From assembly GCF_934294775.1 (NCBI RefSeq), contig NZ_CAKRAH010000016.1, forward strand, positions 1 to 56,118: DNA of 56,118 nt, in the 5' to 3' direction. Below are positions 34,534 through 41,842 of the stretch, piece after piece. The notes beneath the pieces were generated by a model. It had not been told where the DNA came from. It saw only the letters and a list, made by a program, of their open reading frames with translations, and did no database searches. The position numbers were made by a program, and so were the translations under genes. Source of the DNA: an uncultured Dorea sp. GTDB taxonomy: Bacteria; Bacillota; Clostridia; Lachnospirales; Lachnospiraceae. Each line of letters opens with the position of its first letter. Within the stretch, counting starts at the first letter, position 1.

Positions 34534-34968
34534 ATGAGTGCAAAGACAAAAATTATCGTACTCCATATGAAAGAAATCATTTACACCATTATTTTTGCCA
34601 TTTTAGCAGTGATTCTGATCCTGTTGTTAATATTTATGTTCCGTCCGGGACAACATTCCAGATCCGGTTCTAAAAAAATCTACACACCGGGAATCTATAC
34701 TTCCGAACTGACTTTGAATAACGCAGATCTGGAAGTCGAGGTAACGGTCGACGAATCAAGCATCCAGTCCATCCGTTTTACCAATCTAAACGATACCATT
34801 ACGACGATGTATCCTTTTATTGAACCTGCCATCGAAGATATTGCCAGGCAGGTTTATGAAGAACAGTCTTTTGACCATATCAAGTATTCTTCCAGTACTC
34901 CCTACACATCACAGCTTATTGTAAATGCAATCCAGGATGCACTGAAAAAAGCCGGAACTACTGAGTAG
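34534..34968 (+). CDS. Membrane-anchored FMN-binding-domain-like protein
   Basis: The 144-residue protein has one N-terminal membrane helix (about 12-36) then an extracytoplasmic domain. That domain resembles small FMN-binding (pfam04205-type) domains: YTPGIYTSELTLNNADLEVEVTVD, a central IQSIRF strand, and a C-terminal YSSSTPYTSQLIVNAIQDALKKA. In that family the flavin is attached to a Thr in a motif like SGAT-x-TS; here the counterpart would be SSST-PYTS (Thr122). Alternatively it is an unflavinylated relative. It stands alone on the plus strand. AGGAGG lies 8 bases before the ATG. Its stop codon lies in the stem of its terminator. Confidence 0.65.
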   Translation: MSAKTKIIVLHMKEIIYTIIFAILAVILILLLIFMFRPGQHSRSGSKKIYTPGIYTSELTLNNADLEVEVTVDESSIQSIRFTNLNDTITTMYPFIEPAIEDIARQVYEEQSFDHIKYSSSTPYTSQLIVNAIQDALKKAGTTE

Positions 34969-34980
34969 TCACGGCTTTTT
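34945..34980. terminator. Bidirectional terminator overlapping the end of the FMN-binding-like gene
   Basis: AAAAAGCCG...CGGCTTTTT with inner ACTAC-TGA-GTAGT forms a long hairpin. The stop codon TAG (34966-34968) is in the 3' arm. The A-run encodes the Lys codons of the C-terminus. On the minus strand it also offers a U-run for the converging small gene. Confidence 0.85.
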
Positions 34981-34986
34981 GTACCT

Positions 34987-35031
34987 GAGTATGCAAGAGA
35001 AGCTGCCAGCGGCAGATTCTTCTGTATAACT
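34987..35031. repeat. Dispersed palindromic repeat, copy 3 (best)
   Basis: TATGCAAGAGAAGCTGCC, loop AGC, GGCAGATTCTTCTGTATA: an 18-base-pair imperfect hairpin flanked by GAG/ACT. It is the most regular copy and defines the family consensus. It lies between two convergent genes. Confidence 0.75.
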
Positions 35032-35038
35032 GAGTATT

Positions 35039-35065
35039 CAAGGGGAGCCCTCACCGGCTGCCTTG
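35039..35065. other. Stem-loop after the small acidic gene, perhaps a decayed repeat copy
   Basis: CAAGG and CCTTG outer arms with AGCC/GGCT inside form a hairpin 15 bases after the stop of the small acidic gene (minus strand). The flanks (GAGTATTC before, ACAGATATTC after) echo the dispersed repeat, so it may be a diverged copy. No U-run on the minus strand. Confidence 0.4.
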
Positions 35066-35079
35066 TTTTACAGATATTC

Positions 35080-35343
35080 TTACCCTTCTACGATAAGATA
35101 TCGTCCATCTGGAAGTGCGAACACTTCTGATGCTTCTTCAATCTCTTCGTTGGACATTCCACTAATGTCCATTCCTTCTTCTTCCAGAAATTCTTTGACT
35201 TCTTCGATATTTTCCACGATAGAAGCCATACAATCTTCCAGAAATGCCTCTGCTTCTTCCAGTGTCTCAGCAACTGGTTCATCAAACAGTTGTCCCTGGT
35301 TTTCAATAAATGTTTTCAGACATTCCTCATCATACTCATTCAT
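35080..35343 (-). CDS. Small acidic protein of unknown function
   Basis: An 87-residue, very acidic protein (many Glu/Asp, few basic residues), e.g. ETLEEAEAFLEDCMASIVENIEEVKEFLEEEGMDISGMSNEEIEEASEVF. It is predicted to be largely helical, with a short C-terminal strand pair (LPDGRYLIVEG). I do not recognise the family. The ATG at 35343 has GGAGG 9 bases upstream; a GTG three codons earlier is less well placed. It starts 24 bases after the HAD phosphatase stop, so the two are probably one operon. It is cytosolic, without signal peptide or membrane segment. Confidence 0.7.
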   Translation of the reverse strand: MNEYDEECLKTFIENQGQLFDEPVAETLEEAEAFLEDCMASIVENIEEVKEFLEEEGMDISGMSNEEIEEASEVFALPDGRYLIVEG

Positions 35344-35367
35344 CGTTCTCACCCTCCTTTAATAATA

Positions 35368-36015
35368 TTACACAAACTGCAAAAGATCTTCCGGTTTTTC
35401 TATCAGATTTACCGCTCCTGCAGTTTCTAACGTTGTTCTGTCCCGGAATCCCCATAACACTCCGACCGTTTTCAGGTCTGCATTTCTTCCGGTTGCAATA
35501 TCTACTTCTGAGTCACCGACATAGAGACATTCTTCTTTTTTCACATGCATGTTGTCCATAATCGCATAGACTCCGTCTGGTTCCGGTTTTCTGCGTATTC
35601 CTTCTTTTTGTCCCTGTGCATAGTCAAACAGCGTATCGCCAAAGATTTCATGTACTACTTTTACCGTCTGCTGATCCGGCTTATTTGACAGAACCGCAAG
35701 TCTGATATTTTTCTTCTTCAGGTTCTCAAGCATCTCTACGATTCCATCATAAGGTGTTACATGATATGTACAGTTCTCGTCAAATATACGTCCGTATATC
35801 TCCATGCCTTCTTCAATCCTCAAACCTTCTGGATCACCTGCTGCCCGCAGGGATTTCTCCATCAGTACCCTGGCACCATTTCCGACGAACAATCTGCACT
35901 GGTCTTTTGTGATCTGTGAAAGTCCCATTTCTTTTAATGTCTGGTTCACAGAATATGTCATTGATTCTAAAGTATTTGTCAATGTTCCATCCAGATCAAA
36001 TATACAAGCTTTCAT
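35368..36015 (-). CDS. HAD-superfamily hydrolase, phosphoglycolate phosphatase-like
   Basis: The 215 residues have the HAD motifs: FDLDGTLTN (nucleophile Asp7, acid Asp9), LAVLSNKPDQQ (motif II Ser/Thr), KPEPDGVYAIMDNM (motif III Lys) and YVGDSEVDIATGRNADLKTVGVLWGF (motif IV acidic pair). A helical C1 cap lies at about residues 15-80. This is the Gph/PgmB-type subgroup; the substrate cannot be set from sequence. AGGAGG precedes the ATG. It is followed by the small acidic gene. Confidence 0.88.
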   Translation of the reverse strand: MKACIFDLDGTLTNTLESMTYSVNQTLKEMGLSQITKDQCRLFVGNGARVLMEKSLRAAGDPEGLRIEEGMEIYGRIFDENCTYHVTPYDGIVEMLENLKKKNIRLAVLSNKPDQQTVKVVHEIFGDTLFDYAQGQKEGIRRKPEPDGVYAIMDNMHVKKEECLYVGDSEVDIATGRNADLKTVGVLWGFRDRTTLETAGAVNLIEKPEDLLQFV

Positions 36016-36102
36016 TTTACAAATCCTCCTGCCAATATCATAGTATGAGTACGGGAAAAATGCAAGAAGAAAGAATGCACACAGACAGATTCACACAATC
36101 GT

Positions 36103-36137
36103 AATGCGCCAGACCTTATACAAGGTACTGGCGCATT
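36103..36137. other. Near-perfect hairpin over the end of sigG
   Basis: AATGCGCCAG (36103-36112) pairs with CTGGCGCATT (36128-36137), and inside it ACCTT pairs with AAGGT around a 4-base loop, 15 base pairs with one bulge. The sigG stop codon is in this hairpin. There is no U-run on either side, so it may be a 3' stabiliser, a factor-dependent terminator or a transcription pause site. Confidence 0.65.
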
Positions 36138-36892
36138 GTCTTTAACGCATTCTTTTCCAGTCTGCTCACCTGAGCCTGGGAAATCTGAATCTCCTCTGCT
36201 ACTTCCATCTGTGTCCTTCCCTGGAAGAATCTCAGACGGATGATATAGCGTTCACGCTCATTCAGATGACTCATCGCTTCTTCAAGCGAAAGGTCTTCTA
36301 CCCAGCGTTCTTCTTTGTTCGTCGCATCGCTCAGCTGATCCATCACATACAAAGCATCACCGCCATCATTATAGACCGGCTCCTGCAGGCTCATCGGCAC
36401 CTGGATTGCATCCAGTGCAAATACAATATCTTCTTTGGATATCCCGATCTCTTCGGCAATTTCCTGTACGCTTGGTTCTTTTTGATGCTTTTTTACGTAA
36501 TTTTCCTTTGCATAGATTGCCTTATATGCTGTATCCCGAAGCGACCGGCTTACCCGGATTGAATTATTGTCCCGCATATATCTTCTTATCTCTCCGATAA
36601 TCATCGGTACCGCATAGGTGGAAAATTTCACCTCTAACTCCGTGTTAAAATTATTGATTGCTTTGATAAGACCGATGCATCCGATCTGGAACAGATCATC
36701 CGGATTTTCACCACTTGCACTGAACCGTCGTATCACGCTGAGTACAAGCCTCAGATTTCCTTTGATATATTCTTCTTTTGCCTGTTCATCACCTTTTTTG
36801 ATCCTAACAAACAAAGCTTCCTTCTCCTGCTCATTCAGGATTGGAAGCTTTGCCGTATTTACCCCGCAGATTTCAACCTTTCCCTGTGCCAT
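36116..36892 (-). CDS. sigG: RNA polymerase sporulation sigma factor SigG
   Basis: Sigma-G drives late forespore genes. The 258 residues have the sigma-G N-terminus KVEICGVNTAKLPILNEQEK, region 2 (NLRLVLSVIRRFSASGENPDDLFQIGCIGLIKAINNFNTELEVKFSTYAVPMIIGEIRRYMRDN), region 3 (VSRSLRDTAYKA) and region 4 (LNERERYIIRLRFFQGRTQMEVAEEIQISQAQVSRLEKNAL). The close match to B. subtilis SigG in the anti-sigma-sensitive N-terminus separates it from SigF. It lies downstream of spoIIGA-sigE but is split from them by a 1.6-kb RNase-like gene. A possible sigma-F promoter precedes it. Confidence 0.95.
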   Translation of the reverse strand: MAQGKVEICGVNTAKLPILNEQEKEALFVRIKKGDEQAKEEYIKGNLRLVLSVIRRFSASGENPDDLFQIGCIGLIKAINNFNTELEVKFSTYAVPMIIGEIRRYMRDNNSIRVSRSLRDTAYKAIYAKENYVKKHQKEPSVQEIAEEIGISKEDIVFALDAIQVPMSLQEPVYNDGGDALYVMDQLSDATNKEERWVEDLSLEEAMSHLNERERYIIRLRFFQGRTQMEVAEEIQISQAQVSRLEKNALKTMRQYLV

Positions 36893-36935
36893 CTTGAACC
36901 TCCTGCCAGAATCTTTTTCATCAGCTTCTAGTAAG

Positions 36936-36964
36936 ATGATTCTCCATATCCCACAGGGTTATGC
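36936..36964 (-). promoter_or_regulatory. Possible sigma-F promoter of sigG
   Basis: Minus strand GCATA (36960-36964), 14-base spacer, GGAGAATCAT (36936-36945), similar to the sigma-F pattern GYATA-N15-GGNNANANT. In B. subtilis spoIIIG (sigG) is transcribed by sigma-F, which fits. The match was made by eye. Confidence 0.4.
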
Positions 36965-37010
36965 GGATTTTTATAAAATTAAAAAAATTTTAGACCTTGA
37001 CATATACAGC

Positions 37011-38624
37011 TTATCGGTCTCTGTCCCATTTATCCGCCAGATTCTGAATCTGAGACTCAAATTTGGCCATGTCTTTATTTGCCAGACCTTCATTCTTATA
37101 TACAACATTCAGCAGACGTTTGGCAGCTGCCACCAGTCTGTTAAATGCAGATGCACTCTTAAGCTTGCTCGGCTTTTCTTCTGCTTTCTTAGGAATCCGC
37201 TGTCCGACTGTTATGATCTCATTGGTTGCCAGATCCACACTTCCACCAGAATAAGGTGCAAATGCCGGGCATCCAAATGTATCTTCCACCAGTTTGGCAA
37301 AATGATCCGTCACCGTATCTTCACCATGTACAACCATCACTCTGTCCGGCGTTTTTTCAAATCCCCTCAGCCAGTCCAGCAGACCATTTACATCTGCATG
37401 TCCACTGATACCTTTTAATACTTCTATCTTCGCATTGACCGTGATATTTTCACCGAACAGTTTTACGCTCTCAGCGCCCTCTATCAGCTTTCTTCCAAGC
37501 GTTCCGACTGCCTGATATCCAACAAAACATATCGTACACTCAGAACGCCACAGATTGTGTTTCAGATGGTGCCTGATACGTCCCGCCTCACACATTCCGG
37601 AAGCAGATAAGATAACCTTCGGTCTTGTATCAAAGTTAATCTGTCTCGACTCGTCACTTGTGATTGTCGTCTTCAATCCAGGGAATAAAAGTGGGTTGAT
37701 TCCCTGGTTCACAAGTGCCATCGCATCTTCGTCAAAGCATCCGGTGACATTTTTATTAAATACATTCGTCGCCTCAATTGCAAGCGGACTATCGACATAA
37801 ACTTCAAATCCCGGGAACTCCGGAAGCAGGTTCTTTTCTTTAATTTCACGTATAAAATAAAGAATCTCCTGTGTACGTCCTACTGCGAAGGATGGGATGA
37901 CTACATTGCCCCCTTTTTGGAATGTTTCCCGTAAGATACGTGTAAATTCACCTACATAATCCGGAATATCATCCCCATGCGTCCGGTCTCCGTATGTAGA
38001 TTCAATCACTACGTAATCCGCTTCTTTTACCGGCTGCGGGTCTTTGATGATCGGCTGGTTTTTATTTCCCACATCACCGGAAAATACAACCTTTTTTGAA
38101 ACTCCATTCTCCGTGATCCATACTTCGATACTCGCAGATCCAAGCAGATGTCCCACGTCATTAAACCGTACCTCAATGCCATCACACAGCGTAATCTTCT
38201 GTCCGTAATCTACCGGTGCCAGAAGTTTTACTGCTGCATCCGCATCAGCCACTGTGTAGATCGGCTCGTATTCCGGTTCCCCGCTTCTCTTGGCCTTACG
38301 GTTTCTCCACTCTGCTTCAAATTCCTGAATGTGTGCACTGTCACGAAGCATGATATTACACAGATCAGATGTTGCAAATGTAGTTACAATCTCTCCTGCA
38401 AACCCATTTTTTACCATTAATGGAATATTTCCCGAATGGTCAATGTGTGCGTGCGTCAGAAGAATATAATCAATCTCTCCTGGTGTAACCGGCAGTTCCT
38501 GATTCTCATAAAGATCCGGCCCCTGTTCCATTCCACAGTCAATCAGAATATTCTTTCCACATGCTTCCAGTAAATGACAGCTGCCTGTCACTTCATGGGC
38601 TGCCCCAAAAAAGCTAAGTCTCAT
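37011..38624 (-). CDS. MBL-fold beta-CASP RNA metallohydrolase
   Basis: The 537-residue protein has the zinc motif LLTHAHIDHSG (His58, His60, Asp62, His63), VGHLLGSASIEVW and FSGDVG. The beta-CASP motifs are IESTYGDRTH, GNVVIPSFAVGRTQEILYF and SASGMCEAGRIRHHL, and a C-terminal RMMBL part reads LKGISGHADVNGLLDWL...VHGE. This is the YSH1/CPSF-73-like group of exo/endonucleases. A basic C-terminal tail (about 475-537) may bind RNA. The substrate is unknown. It lies 37 bases after sigE and 118 before sigG, so it is probably read with the sigE transcript. Confidence 0.88.
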   Translation of the reverse strand: MRLSFFGAAHEVTGSCHLLEACGKNILIDCGMEQGPDLYENQELPVTPGEIDYILLTHAHIDHSGNIPLMVKNGFAGEIVTTFATSDLCNIMLRDSAHIQEFEAEWRNRKAKRSGEPEYEPIYTVADADAAVKLLAPVDYGQKITLCDGIEVRFNDVGHLLGSASIEVWITENGVSKKVVFSGDVGNKNQPIIKDPQPVKEADYVVIESTYGDRTHGDDIPDYVGEFTRILRETFQKGGNVVIPSFAVGRTQEILYFIREIKEKNLLPEFPGFEVYVDSPLAIEATNVFNKNVTGCFDEDAMALVNQGINPLLFPGLKTTITSDESRQINFDTRPKVILSASGMCEAGRIRHHLKHNLWRSECTICFVGYQAVGTLGRKLIEGAESVKLFGENITVNAKIEVLKGISGHADVNGLLDWLRGFEKTPDRVMVVHGEDTVTDHFAKLVEDTFGCPAFAPYSGGSVDLATNEIITVGQRIPKKAEEKPSKLKSASAFNRLVAAAKRLLNVVYKNEGLANKDMAKFESQIQNLADKWDRDR

Positions 38625-38661
38625 ATGACCAACCCCTTTTTGTTTTTATTGTACCACATTT

Positions 38662-39402
38662 CTAAGAATACTTCACCATTTCGCGCTTTAATCTCTGCAT
38701 AATCTTTTTCTCAAGTCTGGATATGTAAGATTGCGAAATTCCCAGCATATCTGCCACTTCTTTCTGTGTCTTTTCTTCTCCGTCTGCAGTTCCAAGTCCG
38801 AACCGCATCCGTATGATCATCTGCTCTCTGCCAGAGAGATGGCTGATTGCTTTGATCAGAATCTTTTTTTCTGCTTCATTTTCCAGATCTTTATAAATGG
38901 TATCTTCTTCCGTTCCTAAAATGTCGGATAATAAAAGCTCATTTCCATCCCAATCTACATTGAGCGGCTCATCAATGGATACTTCCATCCGGGTCTTATT
39001 ATTTCTTCTTAAGTACATCAGAATCTCGTTCTCAATACATCTTGACGCATATGTGGCGAGTTTTATATTTTTTTCCGGGTTAAATGTATTAATTGCCTTA
39101 ATCAGACCGATCGTCCCAATGGAGATCAGATCTTCCACTCCCACACCTGTATTGTCGAATTTTTTTGCGATATATACAACCAGTCTTAAGTTATGCTCAA
39201 TCAGCTTTTTTCTTGCATATTCGTCTTTTTCTGTCCCAAGTTCACGAATTGCCCGTTGTTCTGCTTCTGTATCCAGAGGAGACGGCAAGATCTCCGATCC
39301 TCCTATATAATGTATATCTCTTCTGTCTGGGAACAATAATGTCCGGAAATCCGGAATGACTTTTAATTTAAACTGGTGTGGAACTGCTACTTTTATTACC
39401 AT
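38662..39402 (-). CDS. sigE: RNA polymerase sporulation sigma factor SigE (pro-form)
   Basis: Sigma-E is the first mother-cell sigma factor, made as an inactive precursor. The 246 residues begin with a hydrophobic/basic pro-sequence of about 30 residues ahead of YIGGSEILPSPL, where SpoIIGA cuts in B. subtilis. Then come regions 2 (NLRLVVYIAKKFDNTGVGVEDLISIGTIGLIKAINTF) and 4 (LSGREQMIIRMRFGL...QKEVADMLGISQSYISRLEKKI). The ATG overlaps the spoIIGA end by 35 bases, with GGAGG 8-10 bases before it. Translational coupling to its processing protease is clear. Confidence 0.96.
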   Translation of the reverse strand: MVIKVAVPHQFKLKVIPDFRTLLFPDRRDIHYIGGSEILPSPLDTEAEQRAIRELGTEKDEYARKKLIEHNLRLVVYIAKKFDNTGVGVEDLISIGTIGLIKAINTFNPEKNIKLATYASRCIENEILMYLRRNNKTRMEVSIDEPLNVDWDGNELLLSDILGTEEDTIYKDLENEAEKKILIKAISHLSGREQMIIRMRFGLGTADGEEKTQKEVADMLGISQSYISRLEKKIMQRLKREMVKYS

Positions 39403-40198
39403 TTTCTTTTCCTCCCGTCAATATATCTGGATTTAAAATCACCTGATAATTTTCTTCACTTAATCTTTCTTCACTTATTGCTGCCAGTGGATATTCAATC
39501 CATTTAAAATGTGTACCCTCTATGATCTTCATACGGTCAAGCCTTATAAGCGGCATGATTCCTTCTTTTTTCCCAATGGAATGATACGGTATGTACCGGA
39601 ATCTTAATGGACGCCCCTCAGCTGTAAGTTGCTCCACAACCTGCCTTTCTATCACATTTACCGGCTGTCCGCTTGCCATATCCCGCAATGTATTCCCAGT
39701 ATCTATCAACGCCTTTGACCGGAAGCTTTGCTTTCCCAGATACAACTCCACCTCACAGTAGTCGTGATTTCTTCTGGTAAGCAAAAGCAGTATTTTCCAG
39801 ATTCCCTGTACCAGATAATAACTCAGTACTGCCAACAAAAAGAACAGACTTCCCTCTCTCAGATACGGCCTGAATACCAGAAAAATTCCTCCCAGCAAAA
39901 AAGATGCAATATACAAAAAAATCCATCCTTTTAACAGCTCCCGCCCCCATCTTATCCGGAGACCAGTCTTTAACATCAAAGTATTAATGACTCCATAGAA
40001 CAATATCCATTGCAGATACGTTCTGCCCTGCAGACCTGTAGCCACTACACAGGTTAACATTGCTCCTGTTGCAGCACCCAGCAGAATGCGGCCATAAGAT
40101 ACGGAACATAGTATCATCTTCTTTACGATCAGTAAAAGGATCGTGTCCATCATAAAATTCACCATAAAAAATATATCTACATATAATTCATAGTACAC
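39368..40198 (-). CDS. spoIIGA: Sigma-E processing peptidase SpoIIGA
   Basis: SpoIIGA is a membrane aspartic protease that activates pro-sigma-E. The 276 residues have about five N-terminal membrane segments (from VDIFFMVNFMMDTILLLIV to LLAVLSYYLVQGIWKILLLL) and a C-terminal protease domain with the active-site motif LIDTGNTL (Asp166). Bacillus SpoIIGA dimerises through such a single half-site. I chose GTG at 40198 because GAGGG lies about 6 bases before it and family members start at the first membrane helix (MYYELYVDIFF). A GTG ten codons upstream is also open. It is coupled with sigE and has a spoIIG-type promoter. Confidence 0.9.
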   Translation of the reverse strand: MYYELYVDIFFMVNFMMDTILLLIVKKMILCSVSYGRILLGAATGAMLTCVVATGLQGRTYLQWILFYGVINTLMLKTGLRIRWGRELLKGWIFLYIASFLLGGIFLVFRPYLREGSLFFLLAVLSYYLVQGIWKILLLLTRRNHDYCEVELYLGKQSFRSKALIDTGNTLRDMASGQPVNVIERQVVEQLTAEGRPLRFRYIPYHSIGKKEGIMPLIRLDRMKIIEGTHFKWIEYPLAAISEERLSEENYQVILNPDILTGGKENGNKSSSSTPV

Positions 40199-40258
40199 AT
40201 CTGGCCCTCTTTTTCTTTTCACGTGCACGAAACAGATTTGTTGTTTTCAACACTTAAT

Positions 40259-40291
40259 ATTATATGTTCTTCGAAAAAAGGAATTTGTCAG
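40259..40291 (-). promoter_or_regulatory. spoIIG-type promoter with 21-base spacer
   Basis: Minus strand CTGACA (40286-40291) and perfect TATAAT (40259-40264) are separated by 21 bases, too long for unaided sigma-A. The B. subtilis spoIIG promoter has the same feature (22 bases) and needs Spo0A to fire. TTTCGAA, one base off the Spo0A box, lies in the spacer. The start would be about 50 bases before spoIIGA. Confidence 0.62.
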
Positions 40292-40316
40292 ACGGTGTAA
40301 GGTATGTCTTTTTTCC

Positions 40317-40323
40317 TTCGACA
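40317..40323 (-). promoter_or_regulatory. Spo0A box upstream of spoIIGA
   Basis: TGTCGAA on the minus strand is an exact match to the Spo0A consensus TGNCGAA, 25 bases upstream of the -35 element. With the long spacer it suggests direct Spo0A~P activation, as in B. subtilis. A 7-base match alone is weak; the position is what makes it worth listing. Confidence 0.55.
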
Positions 40324-40345
40324 TGCCTCGTAACCTTCAGAATCT

Positions 40346-40375
40346 TTTAGAAACGTTTAGAAATTTTTAGAATAC
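40346..40375. repeat. Three TTTAGAA repeats with 10-base period
   Basis: TTTAG at 40346, 40356 and 40366, each followed by AA, in exact 10-base register, i.e. on one face of the helix. They lie between the Spo0A box and the ftsZ terminator. A protein-binding site is possible; nothing identifies the protein. Confidence 0.5.
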
Positions 40376-40426
40376 ATAACACATCTGTCAACCCTGCCGC
40401 TGGCAGTTTTTTTCAGAGGTATAGCG

Positions 40427-40463
40427 ACAAAAACACCCCGGCGTCTTTCGACACCGAGGTGTT
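40427..40463 (-). terminator. Strong intrinsic terminator after ftsZ
   Basis: Minus strand AACACCTCGGTGTC-GAAA-GACGCCGGGGTGTT: a 14-base-pair stem with a GAAA tetraloop, followed by TTTG, about 33 bases after the ftsZ stop. It ends the dcw operon and insulates spoIIGA. Confidence 0.92.
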
Positions 40464-40495
40464 AAATTTTTTAAATATGCTATATCTCAATCTTC

Positions 40496-41752
40496 TTATT
40501 TCTTGAAGAAATCAGGAATCTTGATTGACTGTTCTTTTACTTTGCTTGTTGGTGTTCTTGGAGTTTCCAATGTAGGTGTTGTTCCTCCCATTGTTCTTCT
40601 CGCTGCAGCAGCTCCAGCGCTTTCTCTTGTCTGGGTTCCATAATCAGCTCTTGGTGAAACCGAACGCTCTGCCTGCTGTGTATGAACAGCGCCTGCCTGA
40701 CGTACTGGTCTGTCATATGCAGATGCATGAACTGCATTTGGCATAGCAGATGTTCTTGTCTGGCTTTCCAGTCTTGATTTTAACTTAGATGCGCTCCCTC
40801 CAACATTATGAAGTCCTGTTGCAATAACAGTAATTGTAGCTTCATCAGCCTTAGAATCATCATACATTGCACCAAAGATGATGTTTGCATCTTCTCCTGC
40901 AAGTTCCTGTACGTATTCTGCTGCGTCAGATGCATCCATAAGAGTGATATCTCCGGATACATTGATGATAACGTGTGAAGCACCTGCGATTGTTGTCTCC
41001 AGAAGAGGACTTGCAACTGCCTGTTTTACAGCCTCAAGAGCCTTATCATCACCACGTCCCTGACCAATACCGATATGTGCAATACCCTTATCTGTCATAA
41101 CAGTCTGTACATCCGCGAAGTCAAGGTTGATCAGTGAAGGAACATTGATCAGATCTGTGATTCCCTGAATACCCTGCTGTAATACTTCGTCAGCTTTCTT
41201 TAATGCTTCCGGCATTGTTGTGCGTCTGTCTACGATCTCAAGAAGTTTATCGTTAGGGATTACGATGAGTGTATCAACGCTTTCTTTTAATTTTTCAATT
41301 CCTGCAAGGGCATTGTTCATACGTGTCTTAGATTCAAAACGGAAAGGTTTTGTTACAACACCTACAGTTAATGCGCCCTGTTCTTTTGCGATACGTGCAA
41401 CTACTGGTGTAGCACCTGTTCCGGTACCTCCACCCATACCACATGTTACAAATACCATATCTGCACCTTTCAGTGCTGCAGAAATCTCTTCTGCACTTTC
41501 TTCTGCTGCCTTTTCACCAACTTCTGGTCTGGCTCCTGCTCCAAGACCTTTTGTGATCTTTTCGCCAACCTGCATCAGTGTTGGAGCTTTGCAAAGCTGA
41601 AGTGCCTGTTTATCTGTATTGATTGCTATAAACTCAACACCGGCAATCTGTTCATCAATCATTCGGTTTACTGCGTTATTTCCGCCTCCACCGACTCCAA
41701 CAACAATAATTTTTGCCGCTGCTTCTGATTCATTTGTTTTAATTTCTAGCAA
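40496..41752 (-). CDS. ftsZ: Cell division protein FtsZ (TTG start)
   Basis: FtsZ is the tubulin-like GTPase that forms the division ring. The 418 residues have KIIVVGVGGGGNNAVNRMID, the GTP motif FVTCGMGGGTGTGATPV, the synergy-loop region INLDFADVQTVM, a variable linker rich in Ala/Arg/Thr, and the C-terminal partner-binding peptide IKIPDFFKK. The reading frame starts with TTG at 41750-41752 (TTG CTA GAA ATT), with AAAGGAGGAG upstream; no ATG is available before the conserved domain, so TTG is very likely the true start. It is last in the dcw cluster but has its own strong promoter (41843-41871). Confidence 0.96.
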   Translation of the reverse strand: MLEIKTNESEAAAKIIVVGVGGGGNNAVNRMIDEQIAGVEFIAINTDKQALQLCKAPTLMQVGEKITKGLGAGARPEVGEKAAEESAEEISAALKGADMVFVTCGMGGGTGTGATPVVARIAKEQGALTVGVVTKPFRFESKTRMNNALAGIEKLKESVDTLIVIPNDKLLEIVDRRTTMPEALKKADEVLQQGIQGITDLINVPSLINLDFADVQTVMTDKGIAHIGIGQGRGDDKALEAVKQAVASPLLETTIAGASHVIINVSGDITLMDASDAAEYVQELAGEDANIIFGAMYDDSKADEATITVIATGLHNVGGSASKLKSRLESQTRTSAMPNAVHASAYDRPVRQAGAVHTQQAERSVSPRADYGTQTRESAGAAAARRTMGGTTPTLETPRTPTSKVKEQSIKIPDFFKK

Positions 41753-41842
41753 GGGTTTCTCCTCCTTTGTTATTCCTTATTATATATTATACATCCCATT
41801 GATTGGGCAAGTGAGATGAACTCAGTTTGCTACATATAGTAT

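Noticed and set aside
39368..39402. A downstream start for sigE to avoid overlap with spoIIGA
   Set aside because: The overlapping ATG has an excellent ribosome site and the extra residues form the expected pro-sequence, so the overlap is real.
40390..40413. CTGCC-GCT-GGCAG followed by TTTTTTT as a plus-strand terminator
   Set aside because: The stem is only five base pairs and no plus-strand gene precedes it; better seen as a possible decayed copy of the dispersed palindrome.
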